From NCBI GenBank assembly GCA_019059635.1, contig JAGVRJ010000001.1:2790001-2854000 (forward strand): a DNA stretch of 64,000 bases. The letters are read 5' to 3'. The stretch is from Proales similis (taxonomy: Eukaryota > Rotifera > Eurotatoria > Ploima > Proalidae). A program made the translations under genes and the position numbers. Every line of letters starts with the position of its first letter. Within the stretch, counting starts at the first letter, position 1. Under the pieces are notes generated by a model. That model had not been told where the DNA came from, searched no databases, and worked only from the letters and a program-made list of their open reading frames with translations. Of this stretch, positions 1 through 13,027 are shown piece by piece.

Positions 1-61
1 AAAAAGCGTTTCATGTTCATGCCTCGTCCAAAATAGGCCAACTATTCAACTCGAACTCTAC

Positions 62-1704
62 CTTGACCGTGTGAACTGCCTTGAGCGGGTCGAGCACAAT
101 GCCGTCCTCTTCCAGCTCTCGGCGGTAGATTTTCATCTCTCCGTCTTGACAGAGCAGCTCCCACACGTTTGAATTGAGATCATCTTGAAGGTCGTATTTG
201 AGATGCTCTTGCACGATTCGTTCAATCTCCTCGCTAAGTCGATGCTGAGGTACAGACTTCATTTCAGACAATTGTGTCAGGCTCTCCAGGGCTTTCACTC
301 GCTACAAATAGTCAAAATGAGATAAGCTAGACGCCGAGCAGAGGACATAACTCATATTTCTTCTCACCCGTTCCTCTTCTTGTTCAAGCGTGTCGAGCGT
401 GCTGTCGATTGCGTCGAAAAATTGCTCTTCTCTTAGATTGCTATGCGGGCCCTCTTCAAAATCGGGCCCAGCAATAATTATCTGCGTTTTCTTGCTCTTC
501 ATCAGCTCTTTGACTTGGTCTTCGGCTTTTTTCCTCTTTTCGATCTCCTGCATTTAATAGAGAAAAACAAAAAGGCGACAAATTGACTGAATTAATTTTG
601 TGTGCGCGTGCATGCGTTTCGCAAGGCCTCCAACCTTATTCAGCTTTTTCTTGAGAAACTCCTCGCGTTGGGCCATCAGCTCGATGCAGTGTGATAGGTT
701 GTGTAAAATGCCGGCTGTTGTCGCTTTAAAGGTGACCGCCTCTCCTTTGAAATCGAGTCTCATTGCAGCGTGGTCTTCAAGGCAAGCGCGATTGAAATCG
801 CGCGAGAGCTTATCAACGGCACTTGACCCATTCTCTTGGTCGACCTTGTGCCCATTTCGCGACGACGACGACTTGGCCACATCGTTAGCGATCGTAGCGT
901 CGCCGTCGTCAACGTCGTCTACATCGCTACTTTGCTCATACTCTTTGTGATATGGTTCAAAGCCTTTTGTTGTTGCATTTGCGCAAGCATCAAAATAGGT
1001 TTGAAGTGTTTCTACTTGACGACACAATATTTCCTTGAACGTTTCCATTTCGTTCAGCTTTTCTCTTAAACCGTGTCCACGCTTGGTCGAGCCGGTCGAA
1101 GTGACACTCAGACTTGCCGTCGAGTTAATGGACAGCATTGAGCCGTGTCTTTTTAAACTGCTCTGACTTCCATATCCAGACTCGCCCTTGATTGCAAGGA
1201 AATAATTTCAAATCAAATGTAACAGTTCTTTGATGCCCACCGACCCTGTGTTCATCGATGGCCTCAAGCCAGCGTTGCCGGTCTTGGACACTTTTCGCTC
1301 TCAAATACCAGACACAATCGTTAACTCTGACGTCGAAGCGACAATCGTCCAAGTCGTGCGGCTAATTAAGTTTCAAAACGAGTTAATCTACGCTTTACAT
1401 GAGGTGGTAGCCAATTAAAGTTGCTTACGATTATTTTGGACTGCTTGAGTGCGATTGCGCCTCGACAGCCGAAATGTGTCTCTTCCTCGCTCTTGTAGTA
1501 GCTGAGCACTCCGTCTTTCAGCACAATGTACCTCTCCTGCCAGCCGTGTATGTAGTTGGTCCACTTGAACAGTTGACTTGAGATCGAACTCGCGGCTTGA
1601 TTGGCCTTTTTGCCCCCGTTCAGTTGTGTTGAATCATCCTCGTTGCCGCTCAACTGGACCTCTTCCTCGTCAGAGATATTTATGCTCGCCGTTTCCGTAT
1701 TCAT
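62..1704 (-). CDS. CERT1: Ceramide transfer protein (CERT), 3' part outside the window
   Basis: CERT carries ceramide from the ER to the trans-Golgi. Five exons are visible, all joining in phase 0: 1429-1704, 1245-1361, 635-1186, 368-547 and 62-301. The N-terminal PH domain contains [10 protein letters not shown] and ends near [10 protein letters not shown]; it binds PI4P in the family. A serine-rich stretch after HGSM matches the regulatory serine-repeat region. A coiled middle part follows, then EEQFFDAID, which corresponds to the FFAT motif that binds VAP proteins. The START domain begins around LKYDLQDDL and is cut after [12 protein letters not shown] by a clean donor at position 61, so the rest lies left of base 1. 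The ATG at 1704 precedes an acidic leader before the PH domain. The gene is divergent from the MCT gene at 2820. Identity is very secure because motif order and spacing follow the animal family. Confidence 0.93.
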
Positions 1705-2819
1705 TTGCAGAGTCGTCTGAGACTCGGATTTTGAATCTGAAATGTTCGATCTTTAGATAATTGTCCATTTAGTTTATCAAGTCCGATTTGCGATTCACAC
1801 GCACGCTCGGCGCGTTCATTCAAGCTGAATCAGAGTTTTTTTTTTTTCACGCGATTAGAAAAATGCAAGAGCCGTCGATAAGGAGAGCGGCATAAGAAAT
1901 CGAACGATAAGACTCTTGTTGAAAGCATAGGCCAATTAGATGCTCGAACATTAGTTCGATGTTTTCAAACAGTCGAGCAGGAGGAGGAGAGTGTTTTTGT
2001 TTATGAGTTGCTGAGCGAGTGGACGAGAGGGTGTTGGTGCGAGAGGCATCGAGTGTCTGATTTCGAAAGAGTAAAAAGAGACCTAAAGGAGTAGTGCGTT
2101 GAAGGGAGCTAGAAATTTAATGACGAACCGTTGCTTTCAAAAATTATGATCAAGGGCATAATTCAAGTCATTTGATTTGAATTAATAAACCGTCGATTAT
2201 GATAATTCGAAATGTGCCGCTTTTATGCCCATTTGCGAACGAGAAACCCTTTGTGTTAAATCTCGGGCAGAGTAAACCAGTTTGTTTGTCGCTTTTCGCA
2301 TTTAATTTATTTTCGGCCTGTGACACGGTGCAGATTTCATCGCTTAATTATAAAAAATCAAGAGAGAGAGACAGAGAGAGAACCGTGTACGGCTGACGGA
2401 CGCTCGATAAAAAGTAGAAAGAAACATCGATGAATAGTGAGCGTCGAAAAGCGTCGAAAGACAAATAATCAAACCGGTCGCTTGGCGTATGTGATCTTAG
2501 TCGTTTGAATTGATCACACCATTGATTGCTCACATCGGTCAGAGCAGAAAGAAAGCCTAATTCTTTTGAGGCCAATTTGCTGCTGCAATGTTGAGCTCGA
2601 TCACTGAAAAATACCGCAGAGACAAGAATACTGGCAAATGAGACCAAGTGAAGCAGGCGGGAAATTGTTGTCTTCGAAAGTCGCTGTTCGATTCAGAAAA
2701 AGTTTTACAAATTTTAAACATATGAATTTTGATCGGTCGGGAGCGAGCAGGACGGCGATCGCTGCTTTTGTTTTTCCCCATCAAATAAGGAAAAGAGAGG
2801 CGGCTAAATAGAGAATAAA
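1705..2819. promoter_or_regulatory. Intergenic region between divergent CERT and MCT genes
   Basis: No coding exon could be supported in this 1.1 kb. It is AT-rich with a T run near 1831 and a GA-rich simple tract near 2358-2381. Because the two flanking genes point away from each other it should hold both promoters and 5' untranslated regions. Apparent open frames here lack splice or composition support. Confidence 0.5.
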
Positions 2820-4777
2820 ATGATGAAAGAGATCGATGAGAGTAATTTACAAACGCTTGAGCCGGTCGTGCGAGTCGTCAGCGTCTTGGAACTAGACCAG
2901 GAGGTGGCCTCTAATTCTATTTTGGGACGCCGCACGACTCGCTTGCTTGAAGCCAAATCGTTGAATTCACCGATCGCCAAGAATCTGCAAACAGACGCAT
3001 CCGAAACGCCGGCCGATCGGCAGCCTGGCTTGGACGGCAAGCAGACACAGTTCCGGCATTTGGACGGCGGCAGAGGTTGGCTCGTGGTCTTGGCCAGTTG
3101 TTGGTGCTTTGGCATCATCATCGCCATGCAAAACACCTACTCTCTGATTTACAACAATCTCATCCAACAGTTTGCCTCCAATCCCAATCGGGTGCTCTAT
3201 GCAGGTTAGAACATGCCCGACGTGTGGTCGACGACACAAAATTGAAAAATTACTTTTAAATTGCGTTCTTAAAAGCGTGGATTGGCAGCGCGTCGAACGG
3301 TTTTCAGTTTCTTTCTTCGGTTCCGGTCAGTATTCTGATCGAGTTGAGCAATCCGCGTTTAATCGGTCTCCTGGGCGCCATTCTCTCTACCTTGTCGCTC
3401 TTACTCTGCGCTTATGTGCAACAGATTGAGTATTATCTCGTCACATTCACGTTCATGTTCGGCTTCGGACAATCAATGCTTCTGATCGCCACGTTTGCCA
3501 TCATACCGCACTATTTTAACAAGAAAATCGGCCTCGCCAACGGACTGATGAATATGGGCGCTTCGTTGATCACAATCAGTGTGCCCATACTGACCGGCAA
3601 ATCGCTCGAAAGCCTCGGCCTCAAGTCCACCTGGCACATATTGTCCGGCCTTTGTTTCATTTCTATTATTTGCACCTTATTCTTCAAACCGCAAATGCCT
3701 TCGTCGGGCGAAAAATTCGTCAATTTAATTCGTAATAGCTTCGCAACAAATATTTTTAAAAATTTCAAATTCCTCAATTGGAGCGTGGCCTGCTTTCTGG
3801 GCATCGCCGGCTCCATGATTCCTATTCTCACTATGGTAGGCGTTTGTTGCATCTCAAATCCCCAAACTCGTGCTTTTCAGCTCGGCTTATTTCTCAGACA
3901 CATCACTGCGCCATAAACTTTCCCGATCAGCGTCCCGAGCTACTCAATGTCATATTTGCATCCGCGTCCGGCCTAGCTGCCTTACTCTTCGGCAAATTAG
4001 GCGACCTGACGGTAACTATTTGAATTTGATGCCAACTCTGGCCGCTAACTTTTTGAACAAGAGATAAAGCGCTTTAGCCGAATCTGGTACCACTTTGCCT
4101 GTTTTATGATCGAAGGCAGCGTGCAGTTCTTTGTCGCTCACTCGCGCACTTATTCGCAGCTGTGTGCACTCATAGGCCTGTTGGGCGTATGTGACGGAAT
4201 CTACCTGTGCTCGCTAGTGCCCATTCTGTTCGAGATAAGCGGTGACAGCGTAACCGTGTCGAATCAAGCGTCCGGCTGCTATCACTCGTTCATTGCGGTG
4301 CCGGTTGTTCTCGGCCCGACCATATCGGGCTTTCTTTTCGAACGTTTTGAAAATTATGAGTACGCGTTCTACTTGGGCGGCACTTGCTCAATCCTGTGCG
4401 CGTTGATTCTTCTACTCAATCCAGCCACGCTATTCAGCAGAATTTTTCTCAACAGAAAGGTAAGCCGTCGACTTTGAATGCCCAACCGCGGTTCGCCCTC
4501 CAATTAGCCTTAAAGTGTGTGAGAGACAGAGAACGAGAGAGAGAGAGCGAATAGAGAAATTGAAGAGAATCAGAGAGAGAATGGGTGAAAGCGACCTTTC
4601 ACTCGAGGCTATGCGGGCGAACAAGTTTGGTTTGCTCAAGTGTATTCTCACTTTCTCTCATTTCAGTTCAAATACGACCTGGGGAGCAGCACGTCGAATA
4701 ACAAGATAGTCGACTTTGATTCGATTGATGATACTCAATTAAAAAGGACGGTCAGGAACGCTTGCGGCCTTTTCTAG
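2820..4777 (+). CDS. Monocarboxylate-transporter-like MFS protein (SLC16 family)
   Basis: Five exons: 2820-3204, 3276-3835, 3898-4011, 4064-4459 and 4667-4777, giving 521 residues. The frame is kept only with these junctions; at exon 3 the acceptor at 3897, not the earlier one at 3880, avoids a stop. The protein has a hydrophilic N-terminus, then DGGRGWLVVLASCWCFG, which matches the conserved D-G-G-x-G-W start of transmembrane helix 1 in SLC16 transporters. Many hydrophobic segments follow, with AWIGSASNGF at helix 2, a loop after the sixth helix and FERFENYEYAFYLGG near the C-terminal helices. Family members move lactate, pyruvate, ketone bodies or aromatic amino acids with protons across the plasma membrane; the substrate cannot be told here. 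A short cytosolic tail of about 37 residues forms the last exon. Confidence 0.88.
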
Positions 4778-6049
4778 AGGCGCCCATCTATTCAAAACCC
4801 AATTAAGAGCAATCTCATCTCGGCCAAATTTCGACAAACACAATCGAGTTCAATATAAATAAGAAATCGCCATTGGACCTGATGCTCAGCGTGCCCTCCT
4901 ACTTTTCCTCTCTTTTTTTTTAGTCTAAATCAATGAGAAAGTTGCTTTTTTCAAAACTTTTTCTTTTTAATTTTCCCTGTCTCTCTTGTTTCTTAAACTT
5001 TCTTTACGATACGAATTGCAATATAACGACTCTAAACTTAGATGATGATGATGATGATTACAATAATAAGAGCAGAGATGATTCTCTCGAATCAAGCCCA
5101 ATTCTTTGGTCAAATCGGCGCTGTGTCTTCTTTTATTTATTTGGAGCTTGAATGGCTTTTCCAATTGTTCTGGTGTCCGCGGCTGCTTGTGTTCCGTAAT
5201 TTGGGTTCAATTATTAACTTGTTCTGTCAAATGCCTCTTCAGCTTTTTGAATTCTATTTGTCTTCTATTTGCCGTTTTGGTGTTTCTATTTTCAATTGAG
5301 AGTGCCCGTCTAACTTGTGCTACAACTGCAGACTGCCTAGCACTGAATGCTTATTGGCCATTAAAAATATACTAAACAAACAAAAGCCAGTCAGCTTTTC
5401 CCTCAACAAAATGCTGCATTCTATTTATTCAATTTTCTTCTCCTTCTCTCTTATTTATGAACGTTGGCCGAACATCATCATCATCACACAAATGCTCGCT
5501 TGTGCGCTGCATTGTCTGCTCGGTCAAACGCCACCGGGCTTCTCAAGTACTTTGTTATTTCTTTGATTCATTCGCTCGCAAGCGACCTGCATGGTATAGA
5601 CGAGTGGCGGCAAGCACGTCCGCCCTCTTCTAAATGAATCAGCGACTCAGGTGTGACTGCAAGGCGGGCGTTAGCACGAGACAGGTCTATTAAGACCACT
5701 GGTTTGCTTATTAGCCGATCGGTGCGTTTAGACTAAAAAATTAGGGCAGCCGCTTGGCCTCTTTAAAGCCATATTTTGATTTTGCGAGCTGAGCCTATTT
5801 ATGGCCCAATGCACCCCATTTCAGTTATTCAGTTTATTGTGTCTGTGCGTATGCCCTGTCTGCGTGCGCAGGCGTTCTGGCGCTGGCTGCTGCACGATCT
5901 TACAGCTCAGCTAGTGCAGCTGTGCTAGTAGGTCTATTGTGAATGCTGATTACTTTCTGGGCCTCTCTTGAAGAATAAGAAGCCAGGCTAGCCGTTTCTG
6001 GCCAATACAGCCAAATCAGATTTTCAATTTCTTCATTAGTTGATTAAGA

Positions 6050-6312
6050 GCGAGAAAATAGAAAGAGGGGGGCAGAGAGAGAGAGAGAGAAGAGTATGCA
6101 CATAGATTGTGAACAAGATATCATTAAAGAATAAAGAGAACGAGAATGAGACGAGAGCGTATGAGACTGAGCAAGAGAGAGATAGAAAGAGAGTAAAAGA
6201 GTTTGAATAAAAGAAAGAATGGGAGGAGGACAGAAGGCAAGGGAGTGATGAGAGGAAGACTAGAGCGAAAGCAAACGACGACGAGCGAGTAGATGAGAAG
6301 CAGAACGACAAA
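6050..6312. repeat. Purine-rich (GA-rich) low-complexity tract
   Basis: About 260 bases in which the plus strand is mostly A and G, with a perfect GA run near 6077-6093. Roughly 260 bases downstream, from about 6570 to 6900, the plus strand becomes pyrimidine-rich. Such strand asymmetry can form triplex DNA or simply reflect microsatellite expansion. Confidence 0.7.
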
Positions 6313-7360
6313 AAAAATAAAGAGCGGCGTCGGACAACCGGCTTCTACGGGTTGAATTGAGAGCGAACAATCGGAACAAAGCGAGCTTCCAATTATGATT
6401 TACGAGTCTGGATCGGAAAAAGAGCGCTAATGCGACGTTTGTGGATTTTTGTGCTCGTCTTTATTAATAGTAAGCAAAACTTGGCTGCCAAGCCCTTGCT
6501 GCTGAGCTGCTTTATCCCGCCCTCCTCCTCCTCCTCCTCCAACCAGTAAGCAGTTTTGTTTAACATTTGAATTGTCACAACTCGCCACAACTCTATTCAG
6601 CCTGAAATCTGAGCACTTAATTCAAACTTCATTTTCTTTTGATGTGTCGATCTTTTTCTCGTTTATTTCAAATTCATCATTTCATTGCCTCTCTTTGGCC
6701 CTCTTGGCTCGAATTTTTTATTTGCCTCCGAGAGCTTTGCTTCTTCTTTTCATAACTTTCTCTCTGAGCCCAACTTTCTTTCTGCTTCTGCCTCACTCCG
6801 TCCTTCAAGAATTTCACCGCATTTTTGTTTCATTTTGTCAATTTTCAATGAGCGCCAAGCGACATACTCTTTTACTTTCCAAAACAAAAAGAATGCACCA
6901 AGCTGAAGCGAGCTTCAAATATTTGAATTTTGCAAACTAACGTAGTTCTATTAGTGAGCTCCAATTTAAAGGGCCCAATTATCTTGCGTTTCTTATTATA
7001 CGCCCTAATGAGCGATCAGCACCAGTGCGGTGAGAGGCAAGTAGCCTGGCTGGAAGCCAGTTAGCGTTCGATTGACGAGGCGGCAATCGATCAAATTCTT
7101 TTGCTCTCTTTTTCTCTCTTGCGCTCTTGGGCCAGAGCAGGTCGTTAGTCTAATCAAAGCGAATTTTCTTATATTTTGATGGCAAAGAGAGCAGTCAGTA
7201 GGCCGACTCGGACCAGCATTTTGTGTCCGCCCGGATTATTTAATAAAGCGAGTGCAAAGTCCTTTTTCTCTGCCACAAATGCATGCATGCCTAAAAGCTC
7301 ATAATGAAAAAGGGCACTAATTTACGCAGTGGACCAAAATCGAAATGCTTACGGAAATTA

Positions 7361-7381
7361 GTGTGTGTGTGTGTGTGTGTG
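7361..7381. repeat. (GT)n microsatellite
   Basis: Perfect alternating GT run of about ten units, directly visible. Confidence 0.95.
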
Positions 7382-8957
7382 CGACGTGAGGGAAGTCAAA
7401 CAAGCTTGACGGGCCCTTAGTAATCACGTCCGAGCGTTATTGGATTCTCTTAAAAATCTTTGCAGCGACGGCGGCCTGCTACTGCAATCAGTGCCCAACT
7501 CGAGCCTCTGATAAGCCGAACCGATCGATACTCATGAGGCTGAATCATTCATCTTTTCTGTACTCTCTCTCTCTCTCTCTTTTTCATCTGGTCCTTTTCT
7601 ACGCCGGTTGCCAGGCCCGATGAAACCCAATTTCTACGCAATTGTTTGTACTTTCTAATCGCCTTCTCCTCTTTTCTCTTCATCTGCTCTTTCAAATTTT
7701 CTTATTCGGTCTATTTCTCGCATTTTCACCTCGGCAAAAGCAGCCAGTGTTTTGTGTGTCCACGTTTATTTTCCAATTGCACATTGTTGCAATCAGGATA
7801 TTAGTTACAAAGTGCCTATTTACAAGCGTTCAACTATCCGGCCTCAAGAGCGCTCAGGCAAGCAGCTTGTTCACAGAAGGAGAATAGAACAAAGTGACTT
7901 GAATTTAACGAGCTCGACGTAAACATGGTGTTGCTGGCTGAAAATACAATTGCGTTTGCTGGTAAGCACGCCAATCAGCCCGAGCAGTTTCAAGAGCATA
8001 ATTATTGGCAAATAGCTTATTAAGCTCACAACATTTTTTTATTCTTATTTGAAAAGAGATACGCTCATTCGAGCTATTTTTTCTTCATTTACCTCGATTA
8101 GCTCACTCGAGCGGCGCGTGATTTTGAGCGTGTTTAGACACAAACCCTCCCCTCGCCCACACACACACAAGCATACTCGGGGAGGACTCGAAATATACAA
8201 ACTTGAGGGTTGAAGCGACCATAAATATGCGTGAAATGGACGGATTGAGAAGAGAGCGTTTTAATCCTCTAATATTTTAGTTGCATGCAGTCGGTCCATG
8301 TCGTTAGAACTCGACTGGTCAGTTGAACAAGCGGCTTGGTCCTCTCTTGCCTCTCTCTCTCTCTCTCTGTTCTTTTATGTTATAGCCCAGTGATTGAGTA
8401 GACCTGGGTTCAATCTTACTCGCATTCTCCCCCGGCACACACACACACACAAACACGTATATACATAAATGAGGGGCTATTGCGCTTGTTTTCAAGTTGG
8501 CGCTTATTAAAAAGCCGGTCTCAATGGCTCTGGTCCGCCTTCTATGCTCTTTCTGTTGCGGCCAGCACTTGGCCAACTTATCGCTTGTGAGCTCTTGGGC
8601 AATTTTTATTTACTTTCAATGTTTCTTTTTCTCGCTCGCTTTGCCTGGTCCGAGATAATCACCATTGCTCCTGTGTCTAGAACTAGATTTATTTTATATA
8701 TTTAGGTCGGCATTAGATCCTCGTTCGTTTATTTGATCAATCAATCAGGTTTTGTTTGTTGTAGAGATAAAGACGGCTACTTTCGACCGATAGCCCCAAA
8801 AAAGCAACCAACACACTTGCACTCACATCAAATAGAAATACGGGCAAGCTCACTGGACAGACATGAGAATTGATTTATAGTCGTAATTGCCAAGTCAAGA
8901 AGTTGAACATAGCCGCAGCACAGTCAGTAGTGCAATCAAAGACAAAAGAGTGCAAAC

Positions 8958-10697
8958 ATGGCGCCGCCCAACAACTTTTCCTCGAGCAGCTTTGGTGGTG
9001 CCATAAACACCAGCTCGTCTGACTTTTACGAGATACTTGGCGTAGGACGCGATGCTAGTCAGATGGATATAAAAAAGTCGTATTATAAACTGGCCAAGAT
9101 CTGGCATCCGGACAAGAATGACTCGCCGGGCGCCGAAGAGCGCTTCAAGCAGATAAGCAAGGCTTACGAAGTATTGTCAAACGCCGACAAGAAGAAGGAA
9201 TACGACGCCAAGAGAGCCAAGAGTGGAGTAAAAATTCAGGTGTTCAAGTCGAGTAGGAGTTTCACGTCTCGAGCGACTTTTAGTCCAAAGTCGGCCAATT
9301 TCACTTACTTTAAACCACAAGCCGAGGCGAGAAAAGAGCAGCAAGAAGAGAAACAAGAAAAGAGAGACGCAGCCGATCCGTTCAACAACTATCGCCGCTA
9401 CTTTAGATTTGACGTAAAAAGCGACGCAGAGCCGGCGACCAGAAAACCGTGGGGCAGTAAAAGCTTCAAAACGCCAGAAAGCAGCAGATTTGGCCCATTC
9501 AGACCAAATCAGAGTTCGTTCGACCTGGGATCAAGTGCACAATGGAAGAGCGGCACTAGTTCCGACTTTACCGATCCGTTTGAATTTCTGGAGACGTTCG
9601 CCAAGCAGAGCATGTTCAGCAAGGCCGCGTCGTTTGCGCAAGATGAAGACGATGTGGAAGTGTTGATGAATCTGGCCAGAATTCTGACGCTGATCAAACG
9701 CGATCCGTTTGAGTCGCAGCGAGGCCACTTGAAGCCCGACCCTTACTTTTCCGCCTCAAATTCGTCCGACTCAGACTTTATGTTCGAAAAGCAACGATTC
9801 GCCACAAACGACACTTCCACCGACAGGGAAAGCGAGTGGTTCAAGTCGAACTTGGCTCATTCGCCACACAGCCGTTCTTCATACAACTCGGCCTCATACG
9901 ACTCCGGGCCAAAACGCCAAGAATCGAAGCGCTCAAGCGTAATATTCGAATGCGTTTACTGCGGTCTACCAATGATGGATCGAGAGTCGCTCGGCAGACA
10001 CCAGAGCATCTGTCGACGCTTGGCACGTTCTAATCTCCAGCCAAAGACCAACAGTTTCAACATCGGCAAATCTGCGCCGTCAAGCACGCCGAGCCAAACA
10101 AGCGTGGGCAACAGCGGCAATAGCAGTAGTAGCAGCAGCAGAACCATGAAGACTGAATGCCCTAAATGCCAGCTGCAGATGAGCTCGTTGGACTATCTTT
10201 ACCATCGATGCTCGGCCAAGAGCGATGCAGCGAATCGCCGCTCGTTTGACCCGACTCTTTACACAAGAATTTTCGCATCCCAAAGCCCATCGTACAGACC
10301 CGAGCCCCGGGAAAAGACGCCTCCACGCTCAGATTTCATGTTCAAAAGCGATTTGGACCGTCAGGCTTCTAGTCAGAGCGAGTTCAAATCAGCAAGTTCA
10401 AGTTTTCAGCCATCGTCGGTGAAATTGTCGTTTCCGGGCAGCAGCCAAACGAGCACGAGCGCTCGTCGCTACGACTCTTCTTACTCATCGCTCTCATCCT
10501 CTTCCTCGTCCACGTCCTCTTCGTCGTCCGGCTCCAACTCGCCGACCAACTCGTTTGAACGCGGCGCCGAGCCGGCCAAGTCAATCTACAAGCCATTTAG
10601 ATCGTCCTACTACGTTAGGCCGACATCATTCTCAATAGCTAGCGTTCACCTTGACCGCTCTTATCCGAAAGTTGACCGACTGCGAGCCGGCTTTTGA
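8958..10697 (+). CDS. J-domain protein with two C2HC-type zinc-finger motifs (DnaJ/HSP40 family)
   Basis: A single uninterrupted 579-residue frame with a clear ATG. Residues about 21-87 form a J domain ([13 protein letters not shown] start, HPD at 50-52), which stimulates HSP70 ATPase. No cysteine-rich zinc-binding domain of type A HSP40 and no obvious glycine/phenylalanine region are seen. The middle is rich in Phe, Ser and basic residues. Two short metal-binding motifs follow: C332-x2-C335-x12-H348-x3-C352 and C401-x2-C404-x11-H416-x1-C418. The C-terminal 120 residues carry long serine runs. The combination of a DNAJB6-like J domain with C2HC fingers is not one I recognise as a named vertebrate protein. 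It stands alone between the two longest intergenic regions of the window, which may mean complex regulation. J-domain assignment is certain; client and location unknown. Confidence 0.88.
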   Translation: MAPPNNFSSSSFGGAINTSSSDFYEILGVGRDASQMDIKKSYYKLAKIWHPDKNDSPGAEERFKQISKAYEVLSNADKKKEYDAKRAKSGVKIQVFKSSRSFTSRATFSPKSANFTYFKPQAEARKEQQEEKQEKRDAADPFNNYRRYFRFDVKSDAEPATRKPWGSKSFKTPESSRFGPFRPNQSSFDLGSSAQWKSGTSSDFTDPFEFLETFAKQSMFSKAASFAQDEDDVEVLMNLARILTLIKRDPFESQRGHLKPDPYFSASNSSDSDFMFEKQRFATNDTSTDRESEWFKSNLAHSPHSRSSYNSASYDSGPKRQESKRSSVIFECVYCGLPMMDRESLGRHQSICRRLARSNLQPKTNSFNIGKSAPSSTPSQTSVGNSGNSSSSSSRTMKTECPKCQLQMSSLDYLYHRCSAKSDAANRRSFDPTLYTRIFASQSPSYRPEPREKTPPRSDFMFKSDLDRQASSQSEFKSASSSFQPSSVKLSFPGSSQTSTSARRYDSSYSSLSSSSSSTSSSSSGSNSPTNSFERGAEPAKSIYKPFRSSYYVRPTSFSIASVHLDRSYPKVDRLRAGF

Positions 10698-13002
10698 GTG
10701 TCTGCTTAGTTGAACAGTCAATTTAGCCGCGTGCGAGCGGCGTTTAATTCATTTTCTTCGTCTCCGCCTCCAATCTATCCGCTTGCGCTCTCTCATTCTA
10801 CGTTTGCATGTCTCTCGAAATTGTTGTCCCTGTTCGGTTTTATTGCCCGCTTTAAATGAAAAATAAAGTTCTTCAACGGCCCGGCTCAGTTTTTGTGCTC
10901 AAACAAGCGTTCATTTGACCTGTTCGGGCAGAGGAGAGCCGACTCTTCTCGCTCTTCAATCATGAATTTGGGTTATTTTTCATTTCAGCTTGAAGCTTGC
11001 TCTGTTGTCTGTTTTATCCGGATGAGTTTATCAGTCGCCGGTTAAACGAAGCGAGGCAATAAAACATGTAGACTGGTAGAATATGTCGATTCGGCGACTG
11101 ACTACAGCGGCAAGTTAATTAAAATTCTTATCTCCATAGCTGATTCTAAGTATTCGCTTGAGATAAAATTCCGACGAGGATAAACACGAGCAATGGCTAA
11201 TCTACATACAAGAAGAAGAGAAGAAGAAGACAAGGATGATGATGATGATGATCAAAACGGGAATCACTTTTGAACTTGACTTCGGTCAAGCCACACACAC
11301 ACACACACGCAGATAGCGCTTCTATTTTTCCATTTCAGTGCAGTTGCTATCGTGCACGCGTGACAGTTTTATCGGCATAATCTCAAACAGCAGTGCCGCT
11401 CATGAACAAAAAGAAGTTGCTCACAAGTCCCACTTTAATGATGCGGAGCCACTTGACTCGACGTCTTAATTTTCAAAGGCCCAATTCATTCTAATTGGCG
11501 TTTCTCGATCGCTTCTCTATCCGCTTAGTCTAACCACTACTCATGTCGGATATTGATTTTCTACACAGATGTCGAGCATTAATGGCTGCAGACGGCTCCC
11601 TACCCTCGGCTCGATTGATTATCCTCAAGTACACTCAAGCAATAGCCACAAACTGATGTGCTCAAGAATTCCTGACATTCACTCGCTCAATCACTTGGCC
11701 TGGATTACGTGAACAAACCGTTCGCCTCTCGACCGAGTCCGTTTTGAAGATTTTCATGTCAAACGCGTCTAGATCCAGTGAGATCTAAAAAAATTGTGCA
11801 CAGTTGCTATTTGCCCAAAGCGATTGTTGAACGAAATCGCCCGAGCCTATCAGCCTGCCGAGTCGTTTGAACGATGATGGGCTAGAATGACGCTTAGAAC
11901 TCAAGTGTGGGTGTGGTCGAGTTCAAGCGATTATCGAGATCAGATGCCGTACGATCAAGAGCGCAATCAAACCTCAAGATTATCTATTCGTTCGTAATCT
12001 AATTAAAATTGTTTACGAAAGCATTTGGCGTAAGATCGGAGCCTAAAGACGCAAGCGACCTGCATCCAGCCCACACATACACAACGCTCACTTGGCCACG
12101 AGGAACTAATAGGCGAACAGTGGGTGGCCAATGAGCGCATTTGAGTTTCATCTCTGACGCACTTTGATATTCGAGCTCATCTTGAGGTGGCAGCTCAGCG
12201 CTTTGCAAACGCAAAATTAGAATTGCTGTTGTGGACGCGACCGATTAAAAATTTTTCTGAAGCGCGTTTCCCGCCATTCACAGACAGCGCAGGGACTAGG
12301 CGTGACTAAGGCCATCTGCAGACGAGCGCATTCATCGATGGTCGAGTTGGCTCACTGCGGCTGGACAGATGACAACTTTCAGCCAGCGGCTACGTCAACA
12401 ATGGCCTTAATTTCTTATTTATTTCTCGCCAAAGTTAATTAATTTTAAATGACACTGATTTTCTACTTGGCCGCTTTACTCTCACTCGTTTGACCGATTG
12501 GCGACTCTTGTTTTCACTTTATTCACTCATTCGTTTGTTCAGTATTCTTTCATTCTTTTCTCAACTGCGACCTCCTTTCCCTCCTCTTTTTACCTAATAT
12601 TGGCCTGATTGAGCTTGCCGGCCGAGTCTGGACTGGCAGCGTGCGTTTCTAGTCCTTATTTTCGTTTTAAAATATCTTGACCATCATCGCTTCGATATCC
12701 ATGGGGCAAATTCAAGCCGACGCGCTTCTCTCAACTTCAAATTCATTTTATTGCCTTTCGATTCAAATAGTTTATCATCGCTCGTCTCTACGCAGACGCA
12801 GTTCGCTTTGACTCTTTAATATTTGACCATTTCAAATGCGAGTTGCTGCTCGATTTAGTGCGAGAACTGACGTCCACATCACTCGGCTCAATTCCAATAT
12901 TTGATGCTGTCTCGATTTGATCGTTTTGACGCAAGCTAACGAGTGATCGTCGGCCTTAATTGCAGGTTCGCCATTCTGACGTCGCATTGTATTTAAGCTT
13001 GT

Positions 13003-13027
13003 GGTGTGTGTGTGTGTGTGTGTGTGT
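13003..13027. repeat. (GT)n microsatellite
   Basis: Alternating GT run of about twelve units, directly visible. Confidence 0.95.

Larger units (their letters stand above)
4778..8957. other. Gene-poor region, 4.2 kb
   Basis: I see no supportable gene. It contains the 3' region of the MCT gene and the upstream region of the J-domain gene. Simple repeats include an almost pure purine stretch at about 6050-6310, a GT tract at 7361-7381, CT tracts at about 7563-7580 and 8351-8369, and CA tracts near 8161-8169 and 8437-8450. Several homopolymer-like open frames are by-products of these tracts. The stretch at 5580-6000 and 6960-7500 is more complex in sequence and could be regulatory. Confidence 0.5.

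Noticed and set aside
600-1069. Plus-strand frames across the CERT exons
   Set aside because: Antisense shadows of a strongly supported minus-strand gene.
3881-3916. Early stop in the MCT transporter
   Set aside because: It occurs only if the first of two acceptors is used; the acceptor at 3897 gives a full-length protein.
5042-5566. Overlapping hydrophobic plus-strand frames after the MCT gene
   Set aside because: They arise from T-rich sequence, overlap in two frames and show no domain; more likely 3' untranslated or intergenic DNA.
6036-6940. Ser/Phe/Leu-rich frames on both strands
   Set aside because: Direct products of GA- and CT-rich tracts.
7925-7961. Exon-like ATG segment ending at a good GTAAGC donor
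   Set aside because: Only twelve codons with no downstream acceptor in frame that leads to a coding exon; the J-domain gene has its own ATG and continuous frame.
8381-8420. tRNA-like pattern (TAGCCCAGTG followed by GGGTTCAATC)
   Set aside because: The A-box-like and B-box-like parts are far too close together to fold an anticodon arm, and no acceptor stem can be formed.
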